Positions 19,177 through 28,776 of a DNA stretch of 32,709 nt are shown piece by piece. The position numbers were made by a program, and so were the translations under genes. How positions within the stretch are numbered: the stretch's first letter is position 1; the number at the start of each line of letters is the position of its first letter. The notes beneath the pieces are model-generated. The model was not told the origin of the DNA, did not search any database, and saw only the letters and a list, made by a program, of their open reading frames with translations. This DNA is from Ferruginibacter sp. (lineage in GTDB: Bacteria; Bacteroidota; Bacteroidia; Chitinophagales; Chitinophagaceae): assembly GCA_025963635.1 (NCBI GenBank), contig JAOQAK010000012.1:1-32709 (forward strand), in the 5' to 3' direction.

Positions 19177-19245
19177 AGTTTATTTGTTTAATCGATCCTT
19201 CTTTTAAAAATTTATACTATAACAGTTTGAACTAAGCAAATCCGG

Positions 19246-21483
19246 CTAAGCCAAATCCAGCGCTATGATTTCGTGATCGGATATTTGAGGAACGGTCAAC
19301 AATACATTGCCATTTTTGATAGTATACACAGGTTTTTTCTGGCTAAGCAACAAATGCACTCCGGTCACTTTTGCCTTTTCCGGGATTTTAATGCTCACCT
19401 CCGCGGTTACCGGGATCAACTCCCTGAAAGGACCTTTCATCATCATCGGGTTGGTTAAGTTTACCAGGTGCACCGTCATGGATTGTTTTTGGCGCCACGC
19501 GGTGGTTTCAATCAAACCAGGCGCTTTCACTGTAACAACGGGCTCTTCATTGAGCGCCCATCGAATCGTATTATTGAGCAGTTTACCATGATCAAGCGCC
19601 ATGTATTGCCAAAACGAACGGTCAATATCCCATGGGATATAAGCAACCCTGCCCTTCCCTACTTCCCTAAGATACACCTCCCTTGTGTCTGTAGGCGGAA
19701 TGCGTGTATACACATCCTCCATCGGAAGATCGGGATAAGTTGGAATAAGTGTAACCGGGCTCGGGAAACTATTTGCCACGGGAGCTATTTTAACCCGGTA
19801 AATACCATTGATAATTTTAACGGCATCTTCAAGGCCTTCCAGCACCGGGTGAAATTTCTTGCTCACCGGGTCGCTTCTTAAACTAAGATAACTGTTTTGC
19901 ATCGGCCCTTCAACACCCTTATCATAAGAAACGCCAAAAACATCCGCCAGTCCAAAATCTGCCCGCTGTTTGCCATTTTCATCATAAAGCGATGATTCAA
20001 AAGTTGCCAGCAGGCTTCCACCCGCTTCCACAAACTTCCTCAGCTGGTCGCATTGCGTATCCGAAAGGGCCACCGTGTTGGCAAGTATAAGCAGCTTGAA
20101 GGGCTTCAGGTGTTCGGCATCCAGTACGGTAGTATTAATCATTTCGAAAGGCATATGGCCTTCCACCAGGTTGTGGTACATTCCGTTTACATGGGAAGGA
20201 TTGTCTTGCTGCCACGGCTTAGCCCCGTAATCACCACCTGCTGCCCGTTCAGAAATCACCATCGCCACCCTTGCGATTGGTGCGGTATTTCTCAGGTAAC
20301 GTTCGCTTCTGAAGCAACCCTCATAGATTGTTTTCACACCCGGCATCCAGCGTTTATCGATGGGGGTAGCGCCGAACTTTACAAAACAAGGCAACATGCC
20401 ATTGGCTATTCCATTGGCAGCCCATACCTTTATTTCAGCTTCTGTGTTTACCGAATCTTTCCAGCGGGGAGAATCTTCCAGCCCCACACTGAATATGCCA
20501 ATCAGTGGCTTCATCGCCATACCACCGGCCCTCAGTTCTTTGGCACCACGGCCATTGTTCCATGGCGGAATCACGCCTGTACGCCCCTGCCTGTCTACGA
20601 AAAATATATCGGATAGTTGCCCGGTCAATTTCCTATCGGGAAAACCATTGGGAATAAATCTCGAAGTGGATTTTATTTTGCGTACGCCTGCATCCCATAA
20701 AAACCACAATTCTTTCAATCTTTCAACATACCACTCCCTGTATTTTAGTACCAGTGCGGCTTCTGCGGGGGTTAACTCTTCTTTACCGACAATTCGCCTG
20801 CCCGATGCATCCATCGTGGTTACGCCGTTTTTCGGTATTTCCTGGCCACCTGAAAACGCTTTAAAATTTTTGACGCAATGTTCACAATAACAAACGCCAC
20901 TGCCATTCCACCGGTTGGAAAAGATGCCTTCCGGCTCAAACTTGGTCATGATCTCCTTGTTCACTTCGGTCATAAACTCGAAGTTATAAGGGCCCAAAGC
21001 ACAGGTTACCCATAAATCCGGATTAGCCCAGTGGCGCCTTTTCTTGCCATCTGCGGTTACGGCAATCCAATCGGGGTGTGCATCATACACATTCTGCCTT
21101 GCAGCGTGCGGATCGGTGCGAAGGCAAATGGTCATATTCATCTTGCGGCATCCCTTTACCAGGTAACCCAACAGGTCTTTATCACCGAGGAACTCGCTCC
21201 TGTGATGCAGGGGTACTTCAGTAGGATAAAATGCCGTAACTCCGCCTGCGCTTAATAAAGCTCCATCTGCATGGATGCTTTTAAAATAGCTGAGCCAGAA
21301 ATCAGGATCACAGGTGGCAGGATCATTATCAACAAACGCAACCTGTGCCCAGCGCATCGATTTACCGAACCATGGTGCAGCCTCCGGCGATAAAATACCG
21401 CCATTACCCATTACTGAATTTCCTGCAATGGCCAAACCACCGCTTAGTATTGTAGTGTTTCTTATAAAATCTCTTCTGTCCAT
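19246..21483 (-). CDS. Tat-exported GH42-like (GHL6-type) protein, paralogue 3
   Basis: This 745-residue protein begins MDRRDFIRNT followed by a hydrophobic stretch, a twin-arginine export signal. It is a distant paralogue of the two GH42-like proteins at 2665-4821 and 9494-11644. It has the same TIM-barrel-like start, a GH42-type zinc-ligand pattern (C161 and C198-x-C200-x2-C203, CYCEHC), an amidotransferase-like trimerisation domain around 420-520 and a C-terminal beta domain. The residues ahead of the Cys cluster read GIFSNRWNGSG, again without the GH42 Asn-Glu pair. Tat export suggests folding, perhaps with metal, before translocation. It is the first enzyme gene after susD (174-bp gap), which points to a role in the initial attack on the imported glycoside. 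Confidence 0.75.
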   Translation of the reverse strand: MDRRDFIRNTTILSGGLAIAGNSVMGNGGILSPEAAPWFGKSMRWAQVAFVDNDPATCDPDFWLSYFKSIHADGALLSAGGVTAFYPTEVPLHHRSEFLGDKDLLGYLVKGCRKMNMTICLRTDPHAARQNVYDAHPDWIAVTADGKKRRHWANPDLWVTCALGPYNFEFMTEVNKEIMTKFEPEGIFSNRWNGSGVCYCEHCVKNFKAFSGGQEIPKNGVTTMDASGRRIVGKEELTPAEAALVLKYREWYVERLKELWFLWDAGVRKIKSTSRFIPNGFPDRKLTGQLSDIFFVDRQGRTGVIPPWNNGRGAKELRAGGMAMKPLIGIFSVGLEDSPRWKDSVNTEAEIKVWAANGIANGMLPCFVKFGATPIDKRWMPGVKTIYEGCFRSERYLRNTAPIARVAMVISERAAGGDYGAKPWQQDNPSHVNGMYHNLVEGHMPFEMINTTVLDAEHLKPFKLLILANTVALSDTQCDQLRKFVEAGGSLLATFESSLYDENGKQRADFGLADVFGVSYDKGVEGPMQNSYLSLRSDPVSKKFHPVLEGLEDAVKIINGIYRVKIAPVANSFPSPVTLIPTYPDLPMEDVYTRIPPTDTREVYLREVGKGRVAYIPWDIDRSFWQYMALDHGKLLNNTIRWALNEEPVVTVKAPGLIETTAWRQKQSMTVHLVNLTNPMMMKGPFRELIPVTAEVSIKIPEKAKVTGVHLLLSQKKPVYTIKNGNVLLTVPQISDHEIIALDLA

Positions 21484-21657
21484 AATGTTAATTTATAACG
21501 GGTTCAAAATTGCTTGTTAAGCTGTTTCAATGCTTGCAAAACTGGTTAAAACATTTCCACTGTTCCTCGGATGCCTGCTGTGCAGTTGATTCAATCGCTT
21601 GTATATTGCATTGTCGATACAGCCTGCTGTGGATCAAAACTTATGGAAAAATAATCA

Positions 21658-23115
21658 TTAATTGTATCCATTGTTCTGCGGAAATATAGTAGCATTATTC
21701 ATTACCTGTATCTCCCTGAGTGGTACCGGAAAAACACTCATATAATCCTTCATTCCGGTTGCTGCCAATGCATTCAGGGCTTTTCCTGTTCTTACCAGGT
21801 CGAACCACCTGTGACCTTCGAAAGCGAGTTCAAAACGCCGCTCCAGTGCTACTGCATCCCGTACCCCGGTTTGTGTAAGGTTAGTGTACGCCGGCAGGCC
21901 AGCCCGGGTACGAACCTGGTTTAATGGAACGAGCGCTTCTGTTGTTTTGCCATTTTCATTCATCGCCTCAGCAAGCATTAGTAATACATCTGCATAACGA
22001 ACCACTTTCCAGTTTGCCTTACTATCATTCAGAACAGCAACCGGTGTGATATATTTTTTCGTGTAGGATTGCGGTGTGGTTGCATTGAATTTGATAACCG
22101 CGCCGGTAGTAGGGTTGGTCCAGCTACCGCAACATTGTACGGTGATGTCTTTTCGCTTATCTGCCGCATCCCATAAATTAACAAAGGATGTTGTGGGGGA
22201 CATGGATTCACCGAACCCGCCGTTTATCCCATAAAAAGTTAACATCTGGACTACGTTTGGTAAAAACTGGTTGGTAAAAATACTTCCCATTCCATTCAAA
22301 TTTGATTCATATTCAATGTCGAAAATATACTCGCTGTGATGTTCATTTTTAGCATAGTCAAACAAATCATTAAAATTGGGCAACAGTGCATAGGTATATG
22401 GGGCAGTTGTAAGTTCGGTTAATGCCTTTTCTGCTTTTGGAAAATCCTTCACCGTTAAGTATACTTTTCCCAATAAAGCGGTGGCCGCACCTTTTGTGGC
22501 TCGTCCAACCTCAGTGCCAGTGTTAACCAGTGGCAACCGTGTCGCGGCATCTGCAAAATCTTTTATAATGATGTCAGCATAGATCTTGGCAGCCGCGGTT
22601 CTCGGGGTTTTAAGTGTTTCTTCAGTACTAGGTAAATTGGTGATCATTTGCACATCGCCAAATATTCTAACCAGGTCAAAATAGGCAAGTGCACGAAGAA
22701 ATTTTGCTTCCCCTATATAGCGGTCTTTGTTTTTGATCACGCTGACATCGGCATTTTCAATCCTGGTTAAAATGTTGTTCGCCCGGTTGATTACAACGTA
22801 ATAGTTTGTCCAGGTGGTATTCAGCAAGCCCTCCGAACTGTTGACCGAAAAAACATCTACCGCCCTTGTACTTGGCTGGTTGCTGACAAAGATAAAAGCA
22901 TCATCACCGCGGATATCGCCGTACTGCCACATATTGGTATATGCATCTCTCAGTGCGGCATAGGTTCCGATAACGGCATCCTGGTAATCTTTATCGGTTT
23001 TATAGAGGTTATCAATGGTTACTGAAGATACAGGCGACCTTTGAATGAACTCCTTTTTACACGAAGCTGTGGAAAATAACAGTGCAAGGATTATTAAATG
23101 AATTATATTTTTCAT
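21658..23115 (-). CDS. susD: SusD/RagB family outer-membrane glycan-binding lipoprotein
   Basis: This 485-residue surface lipoprotein has lipobox TASC (Cys19), then SusD/RagB features: the TPR-like N-terminal half (DNLYKTDKDYQDAVIGTYAALRD around 39-61) and the C-terminal SusD signature with RRFELAFEGHRWFDLVRTGK. SusD caps its SusC partner and captures the glycan. The gene lies 66 bp after susC on the same strand, the standard pair arrangement. The ligand cannot be deduced. Confidence 0.93.
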   Translation of the reverse strand: MKNIIHLIILALLFSTASCKKEFIQRSPVSSVTIDNLYKTDKDYQDAVIGTYAALRDAYTNMWQYGDIRGDDAFIFVSNQPSTRAVDVFSVNSSEGLLNTTWTNYYVVINRANNILTRIENADVSVIKNKDRYIGEAKFLRALAYFDLVRIFGDVQMITNLPSTEETLKTPRTAAAKIYADIIIKDFADAATRLPLVNTGTEVGRATKGAATALLGKVYLTVKDFPKAEKALTELTTAPYTYALLPNFNDLFDYAKNEHHSEYIFDIEYESNLNGMGSIFTNQFLPNVVQMLTFYGINGGFGESMSPTTSFVNLWDAADKRKDITVQCCGSWTNPTTGAVIKFNATTPQSYTKKYITPVAVLNDSKANWKVVRYADVLLMLAEAMNENGKTTEALVPLNQVRTRAGLPAYTNLTQTGVRDAVALERRFELAFEGHRWFDLVRTGKALNALAATGMKDYMSVFPVPLREIQVMNNATIFPQNNGYN

Positions 23116-23181
23116 GCGCTTATTTTTAGAAAAATTATTTTAAATATGACAGCAAAGCCCGTTGAACAAAAATGATAAATG

Positions 23182-26100
23182 TTAGAATGTTATGTTTAAC
23201 CCTAACATGATATTCCGGGGAAGCGGGTAATTGTTTCTATCGTGTCCCGGGGTCAACGGATCACCTGAATTACTTACATCAGGGTTGAATGAAAGGTTCT
23301 TCGTAATTGTTATCGGATTACTTGAACTTAAATAAAACCTGATCGCATTGGCCTTTAACCGCTGGGAAATACTGGCAGGTAGTACATAACCGATGGTTAT
23401 ATTATTAAAACGTAAAAAAGTACCGGTATCCATATAGCGTGTGCCTGTAAGCCTGATACCTCCTGTCGTATTATCAACGGGCCTTGGCGTTTGGCCATCG
23501 CCGGGATCAGCTTCCGATTTCCAATAATTTGCTTCGGTAGCGAATGTCCTGCTACGTGACCTGTTTAACTTAAAAATCCGGTAAGAATCAGCATATATTT
23601 TGCTACCGTATGAGCCAGCGATATTGAAACTTAAACTAACTGTTTTATAGGAAAACCGGTTGGTCATGCCATAGTAAAAATCAGGATAAGGTGAACCGGT
23701 GATGTCCATATCATTGTTATCAATGATACCATCCGGCTTACCGGCAGGGCCGCTGACATCTTTAAACCTGATATCACCCACCCGGGTTGCATCAGCCAGG
23801 CCGCGATTGTAAATAGGCCCTGCAGCCAATTCAGCAGCAGTCTTGAATATGCCATCTGCTATAAACCCATAGAACATTCCAATAGGCTGTCCAATTTTAG
23901 TAATATTATATCCGTCATTTGCATTTCCGGCGATAATCGGATCTCCTGAAGGCCCTAATCTTACCACTTCATTCTTATACATTGAAAGATTGAGGTCTGT
24001 TGACCAATTGAATTTACCTTCCAGGTTGATTGTACTCAAAACAAATTCCCAGCCTGTATTTTTTACTTCACCAATATTTTGCAAAGCAGTACTAAAGCCC
24101 GTGGCCGTAGGTACGTTTACATTTAACAACAGGTCTTTATTTTTTGAATTAAAATGATCTACACTCAAATTCAGCCTTCCTTTATACAAACCGAGGTCAA
24201 TACCGACGTTGATTTGTTCCTGCTTTTCCCATGTCAAATCAGGATTGGCGATTGTACCCGGCGCATATCCTGATATGGCTGCTCCGCCGGTAGTATAGTT
24301 TACATAGTTAACGTTTCCAAGAGAGGCATAATTTCCTATATTGTTATTACCGGTTTCCCCATAACTAACCCTCAGTTTTAGTTGTGACACCATCGCTATT
24401 TCTTTCATGAATGCCTCATTAGAAACCTGCCAGGCCAGCGCTGCTGAAGGAAATACAGCATATTTATTATTAGCACCAAAACGGGAAGAACCATCCCGGC
24501 GTATAGAAGCTGTAAGAAAATATTTTGCGTTAAAATTGTAATTCACTCTTGCTAACTGGGATACGATCGACCACTCCTGCCTGGTACCGGTACCGGTTGT
24601 AATTAAATTGCTCACTGCACTGAGGTATGGCACCTGGTTATTAGGATAACGGTTACTGCCAATTGAATTCGCATCAGTTATATTTTCCTGTGCAGAATAA
24701 CCTATTAAAGCATCAATATTATGCTTGCCAAAACTTCCATTGTAATTGCCGAGGTATTCTGTTAACCAGTTATAATTGGAGACGGCAAAGTCGGTTCCTG
24801 ACGCTGCGTTGTTAAGAAAAGCTGGCAACTGCGGCATAAATGAATATCCCTTTTCGTTATTGGAAGTTGCCCCAACCACCGCACTGATCTTAAGTCCCTT
24901 CATGATGGTATAGGTGACATTCAGATTGGACAAGATGCGGGTTCTGGCTGTTTGATCTTTCTTTTCGTTTACCAATGCTACCGGGTTATACAAATCTGTG
25001 GAGGCATCGATGCCCTGGTAAACAAAATAGCTTCCATCTGCATTGTATAATGGATAATATGGCTGGGCCGAAGTGGCTGAACCTATGATACTGTTGGAAG
25101 CTCCGGCTCCATTACCTTCCGCCACGGCGTTGTTGGTAAGGGTGTAGGATGGATTCAGATTAAGTGCTAAAGTGAGTCTTTTTGATATACGTACATCCAG
25201 GTTTGCACGCACTGAATATCGTTTGAAATCGCTATTGGGAATAATCCCTTCCTGGAGCAAAGATTCTCCACTTACCAGGTATCGCAAACCTTCGTTGCCG
25301 CCAGAAACCGATAGATTATAACTTCTTTGTGGCGCCCTTCTCAGCACCGCACCCAGTGCATCGGTATTATTGGTGTTTTTGCCGGAAAGTACATCCAGCA
25401 CTGTTTGAGGCACACGCAATGCCCAGGTGGCAGGATCTCCCGAGATATTATTTCCCAGGTCAATATTCCTGTTGCGGATTGAATTGTAATAGTAGTCGGC
25501 CTGTTGCTTTGCATCAAGGAACTTTGGAACTTTTGACACTTCCTGTAGCCCATAATAGGTGTCAAAATTTACCTGGGCTTTTCCTGATTTACCTCTTTTG
25601 GTAGTAATCAGCACCACACCATTTGCGCCCCTTGAACCATATATTGCAGTAGCTGAAGCATCCTTCAGGATGTCCATTGTTTCGATATCATTGGGATTTA
25701 ATGTTTGTATATTATCTGTGGGAAAGCCATCTACAACAAACAAAGGATCTACTCCTGCAGATATACTTCCAATACCCCTTATCCTTATTTGAGCGGCGGA
25801 ACCCGGTTTCCCATCTGCCAATTTAACCTGCACCCCAGCCACTCTTCCCGACAGGGCCTGCTCAATCCGGGTTATGGCAAGGTCCTTAATATCTTTACTG
25901 GCGATTGATCCAACAGAACCGGTAAGATCTTTCCTCTTTTGTGTTCCGTAACCCACCACCACTACCTGGTCGAGTGAAGTACCTGCCGATTGAACTAATT
26001 TTACTACCAGTGATAAAGTAGCATCCTGCTTGATGTTGTAACCAGATAAGACCTGCCGGTCGTAGCCTACCATGGAGAAAGTTATACTGTAGGGGCCGCC

Positions 26101-26343
26101 GGGAGAAATTCTTGAGAAGCTGAATTTCCCACTGCTATCCGTAGTTGTACCAGACGTAAAATTGGTACTTAAATTTTTAATGATCACCGACACAAGAGGG
26201 ATTGGCTCATTCACATTGTTCTGAACAATTCCTTTTACGTTGCTTGGTTTTGCCTGGGCAAATAAAGTATTGGAGCAGAAAAAAGAAATTACTAACACCA
26301 GGGTGAACAGGAATACCCTGGATCTAAATAGGTTAAATCTCAT
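23182..26343 (-). CDS. susC: SusC/RagA TonB-linked outer-membrane transporter
   Basis: This 1053-residue protein has a signal peptide (1-30), a CarboxypepD-regulatory-like domain (about 33-115), a TonB-box/SusC signature (DQVVVVGYGTQKRKDLTGSV, 125-144) and a plug domain with DILKDASATAIYGSRGANG. A 22-strand barrel ends in Phe (GLNITF). It imports oligosaccharides together with SusD, energised by TonB. It lacks the N-terminal STN domain through which FecR-controlled transporters usually signal, although FecR and sigma genes lie directly upstream. The 26 bp around its start codon recur at 27326-27351. Confidence 0.95.
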   Translation of the reverse strand: MRFNLFRSRVFLFTLVLVISFFCSNTLFAQAKPSNVKGIVQNNVNEPIPLVSVIIKNLSTNFTSGTTTDSSGKFSFSRISPGGPYSITFSMVGYDRQVLSGYNIKQDATLSLVVKLVQSAGTSLDQVVVVGYGTQKRKDLTGSVGSIASKDIKDLAITRIEQALSGRVAGVQVKLADGKPGSAAQIRIRGIGSISAGVDPLFVVDGFPTDNIQTLNPNDIETMDILKDASATAIYGSRGANGVVLITTKRGKSGKAQVNFDTYYGLQEVSKVPKFLDAKQQADYYYNSIRNRNIDLGNNISGDPATWALRVPQTVLDVLSGKNTNNTDALGAVLRRAPQRSYNLSVSGGNEGLRYLVSGESLLQEGIIPNSDFKRYSVRANLDVRISKRLTLALNLNPSYTLTNNAVAEGNGAGASNSIIGSATSAQPYYPLYNADGSYFVYQGIDASTDLYNPVALVNEKKDQTARTRILSNLNVTYTIMKGLKISAVVGATSNNEKGYSFMPQLPAFLNNAASGTDFAVSNYNWLTEYLGNYNGSFGKHNIDALIGYSAQENITDANSIGSNRYPNNQVPYLSAVSNLITTGTGTRQEWSIVSQLARVNYNFNAKYFLTASIRRDGSSRFGANNKYAVFPSAALAWQVSNEAFMKEIAMVSQLKLRVSYGETGNNNIGNYASLGNVNYVNYTTGGAAISGYAPGTIANPDLTWEKQEQINVGIDLGLYKGRLNLSVDHFNSKNKDLLLNVNVPTATGFSTALQNIGEVKNTGWEFVLSTINLEGKFNWSTDLNLSMYKNEVVRLGPSGDPIIAGNANDGYNITKIGQPIGMFYGFIADGIFKTAAELAAGPIYNRGLADATRVGDIRFKDVSGPAGKPDGIIDNNDMDITGSPYPDFYYGMTNRFSYKTVSLSFNIAGSYGSKIYADSYRIFKLNRSRSRTFATEANYWKSEADPGDGQTPRPVDNTTGGIRLTGTRYMDTGTFLRFNNITIGYVLPASISQRLKANAIRFYLSSSNPITITKNLSFNPDVSNSGDPLTPGHDRNNYPLPRNIMLGLNITF

Positions 26344-26363
26344 ATAACATACAGTTTAAAAAT
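26338..26363 (-). repeat. SusC start-region element, copy 1
   Basis: On the minus strand this reads ATTTTTAAACT, two variable bases, then ATGTTATATGAGA, and it includes the susC start codon. It matches 27326-27351 at 24 of 26 positions. It may be a leader/translation-initiation element or a shared regulatory site. Confidence 0.6.
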
Positions 26364-26538
26364 AAAAAAATCTGAGGAGTTTGGTTTATATCTCATGGAG
26401 ATGCAATCGTTCACATTGAATATTTTCCGACGCCCTTTCCTTTGGACCACGCTACAGCAAAAACAATAGCTTCTCATCGATACAAATGCTTGAACATTTC
26501 TATCCATTAATTAAGTCCAACATTAAACAGGGGTAATT

Positions 26539-27105
26539 TTAGCAAGCCAGGTAATTAGATAATCTTAATCGAAGTTTTGCCAGCGCACGACTCATTTGAG
26601 TTTCCACCGTTTTTACTGAAATCCCTAACTGGCTGGCTATGTCAGTATATTTCAGTTCTTCGTATCGGGACAATTTAAATATTTTGCGCATTTGTTCTGG
26701 CAGCTCATCGATCGCATTTTCTATATCCGCTCCCAGCTGTTTAAAGTCAACTGCATTATGATCATTTTCTGCAGTGCTTTCCTGGAAATATTGCCGGATG
26801 TACTTTACGTGATCAAGCTTTACTTTGTCGTGCTTTATAATATCAAGGCCGATATTATTTATGATTTTATATAGGTATGCCTTGATAGAAAGTTCCGGCG
26901 AAATGGTCTGGCGATTTTCCCAAAGCCTCGTAAAACCCGTGTGGACGGTATCTTTGGCTAAATCCACATCAAACGAAAACCTATGTTGGCAGTAAGCACA
27001 TAATGCAGAAAAATGTTTTTTAAAAAACACTTCGAATGCGGCATCATCAAACATAGTTGCATTGAAAGATGGCAAAATATGATCTGCATTATCTTCAAGG
27101 ATCAT
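26539..27105 (-). CDS. ECF sigma-70 family sigma factor
   Basis: This 188-residue protein has sigma region 2 (about 24-92, with FTRLWENR and AYLYKIINN) and region 4 (about 133-184, with LPEQMRKIFKLSRYEE and a helix-turn-helix GISVKTVETQMSRAL). It is the Bacteroidota ECF type paired with FecR anti-sigma factors. It would direct transcription of the SusC/SusD locus when released. Unusually, the fecR gene is upstream of it, not downstream, with a 320-bp gap. A good -7 box lies 56 nt before its start codon. Confidence 0.92.
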   Translation of the reverse strand: MILEDNADHILPSFNATMFDDAAFEVFFKKHFSALCAYCQHRFSFDVDLAKDTVHTGFTRLWENRQTISPELSIKAYLYKIINNIGLDIIKHDKVKLDHVKYIRQYFQESTAENDHNAVDFKQLGADIENAIDELPEQMRKIFKLSRYEELKYTDIASQLGISVKTVETQMSRALAKLRLRLSNYLAC

Positions 27106-27160
27106 GAAGTAATCGTTTTTTATTAGCTGAATATCACGCTGTTTGTAACCACCTGTTTAT

Positions 27161-27168
27161 CAAAATTA
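27161..27168 (-). promoter_or_regulatory. Candidate -7 promoter box for the sigma gene
   Basis: The minus strand reads TAATTTTG, an exact match to the Bacteroidota -7 consensus TAnnTTTG, 56 nt upstream of the sigma factor start. No clear -33 TTG element is at the expected spacing. Confidence 0.35.
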
Positions 27169-27325
27169 AAAAATAGTATTAAGTGCCGGTTAAATACGAT
27201 TTAATTAATTCTTTCCTGCTTAAAGATAGGTTCAACAAGAAACCTGAACAACTATCAGTTGAAAGGAGTGGGCGTTATTAAAATTTGCTGAAAAAAGGGG
27301 ATGCCCCGGAAATAGATCGTTTACG

Positions 27326-27351
27326 TCTCATATAACATTTAGTTTAAAAAT
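27326..27351 (-). repeat. SusC start-region element, copy 2
   Basis: This is 24/26 identical to the sequence around the susC start codon (26338-26363), including the ATGTTATATGAGA core. It sits 75 nt past the fecR stop, the place where a susC gene would normally begin. Confidence 0.6.
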
Positions 27352-27425
27352 GAATAAAGCAATGTCGGTTAATATAGGCTATCAACTCATTTGCCTGCAG
27401 TACAATCGTTTGTTTGGTATTCTTA

Positions 27426-28586
27426 TTATTTGGTTATTAAAAACCCGTTGTCTTTTTTAACCACTTTTAAATTATTCACAGAAGCTACCTGGTTTAAAAT
27501 GGAATAGATAGAATCTGTTTTTTCGAACTTCCCGATAAAATAAATATTACTAATGTCCTTCTTTGAATATTTTATTTCAACATTGTATGACAGCTTCAAC
27601 TGCTCAAAAACCTGCTCCAGTGATTGGTTGTTAAACATGTACCAGGAGCCTTTGATATTTTCAGGAAGCATGGGATCATCTTTAGCCAACATTTTGACAT
27701 TGCTTTCCTTCAATTCCTGTTCTTTGGTTTTGAAATTGATTAGTTTTGCGGTATAATTTTTCCGGTTATAAATAAGCTCTTCTCCGGGGCGTAAATAAAA
27801 ACTACTATCAGTAATTGCCCTTGCTGAGCCGGTTGGTTTTACCACAACTTTACCCTCATGCAGTCTCACCGAAATACTATTTGAATTTTCAAACGCTGTA
27901 ACAGTAAAACGTGTGCCCAGTGCTGTCGTTGCGAGGCCAAGACTAAAAACTGTAAAAGGCCTGCTTTTATCTTTTGCCACTTTGAAATCGGCCTTACCAT
28001 TCAGTGTTATGTCGCGTCGGTTATCAGAAAAGGGCTCTTCAAAACTCACCTCACTTTTATCGGCCAAAATGATTTCCGAGCCATCCTGCAGCAAAATTTC
28101 CTTTGATTCCCCGGAAACATTTGCTTCATGTCTTACAAAAACCTTGGTTTCAACCCCTTCCTTCATTTTTGCAGCAACGGCCTCAATATTTTCCTGCGAG
28201 CCGCTTGACTTGTTCCCCTGAAATGTAATTAACACCAGTAAAGAAGCTGCAACTGCTAAAGCGATGGTAAGCCTGCGAAAATTAGATATACTTTTTTTGT
28301 CTTCTGGAACAGGCATTTCCGTGTCATTTATATTTCTGACAGGGAAAAGTTGTTGCTTTTCCTTTGATATATTCTGTTCAAATTGTTTCCATTCATTGTT
28401 GACATCCACATGCGACAATTCCTCTTCAATAGCTAATAATCTCCAGGTATTCTGTAGCAATTCATATTGTTGCCTGGCCTTTTCATCGTTTTGAAGCAAT
28501 TCAATAACACATAACGCCTCATCGGAGGTTAATTCCTTTGTTATGTAGGAGGTTAATAATTCGTCTAAATCTTGATTTGTTTTCAT
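27426..28586 (-). CDS. fecR: FecR-family anti-sigma factor
   Basis: This 386-residue inner-membrane regulator has a cytoplasmic N-terminal part (1-100), one transmembrane helix (about 106-123), a periplasmic FecR domain (about 150-270, with LGLATTALGTRFTVTAF and VRLHEGKVVV) and a C-terminal DUF4974/STN-like domain (about 318-386). It should hold the neighbouring ECF sigma factor and release it on a signal from an outer-membrane transporter. It lies upstream of the sigma gene, reversed from the usual sigma-fecR-susC order, and it is divergent from the potassium channel gene (190-bp shared upstream region). Confidence 0.93.
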   Translation of the reverse strand: MKTNQDLDELLTSYITKELTSDEALCVIELLQNDEKARQQYELLQNTWRLLAIEEELSHVDVNNEWKQFEQNISKEKQQLFPVRNINDTEMPVPEDKKSISNFRRLTIALAVAASLLVLITFQGNKSSGSQENIEAVAAKMKEGVETKVFVRHEANVSGESKEILLQDGSEIILADKSEVSFEEPFSDNRRDITLNGKADFKVAKDKSRPFTVFSLGLATTALGTRFTVTAFENSNSISVRLHEGKVVVKPTGSARAITDSSFYLRPGEELIYNRKNYTAKLINFKTKEQELKESNVKMLAKDDPMLPENIKGSWYMFNNQSLEQVFEQLKLSYNVEIKYSKKDISNIYFIGKFEKTDSIYSILNQVASVNNLKVVKKDNGFLITK

Positions 28587-28776
28587 TTCCTTATGATTAT
28601 ACGAGTTAACGAGTCCTTACCCCTACAAAAAGAAAAAAATTATTGATTTCGTCTGATCTTACTGATTTTCAAAAGAAACCACCAGCAAAATATTGATTTG
28701 ATTGGTGATTTAGAAATTTAAAAGCATTGTTTACCGACTTGGGTTTTAATAAACCAAAATCCAAAGAAGATAAAGC

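Larger units (their letters stand above)
27106..27425. other. Gap between fecR and the sigma gene
   Basis: No credible gene is present. The stretch holds a candidate minus-strand promoter (27161-27168) and a second copy of the susC start-region element (27326-27351). That copy opens a 17-codon minus-strand reading frame (27278-27331) without similarity to SusC beyond Met-Arg, so it is probably a relic or a regulatory copy. Confidence 0.5.
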
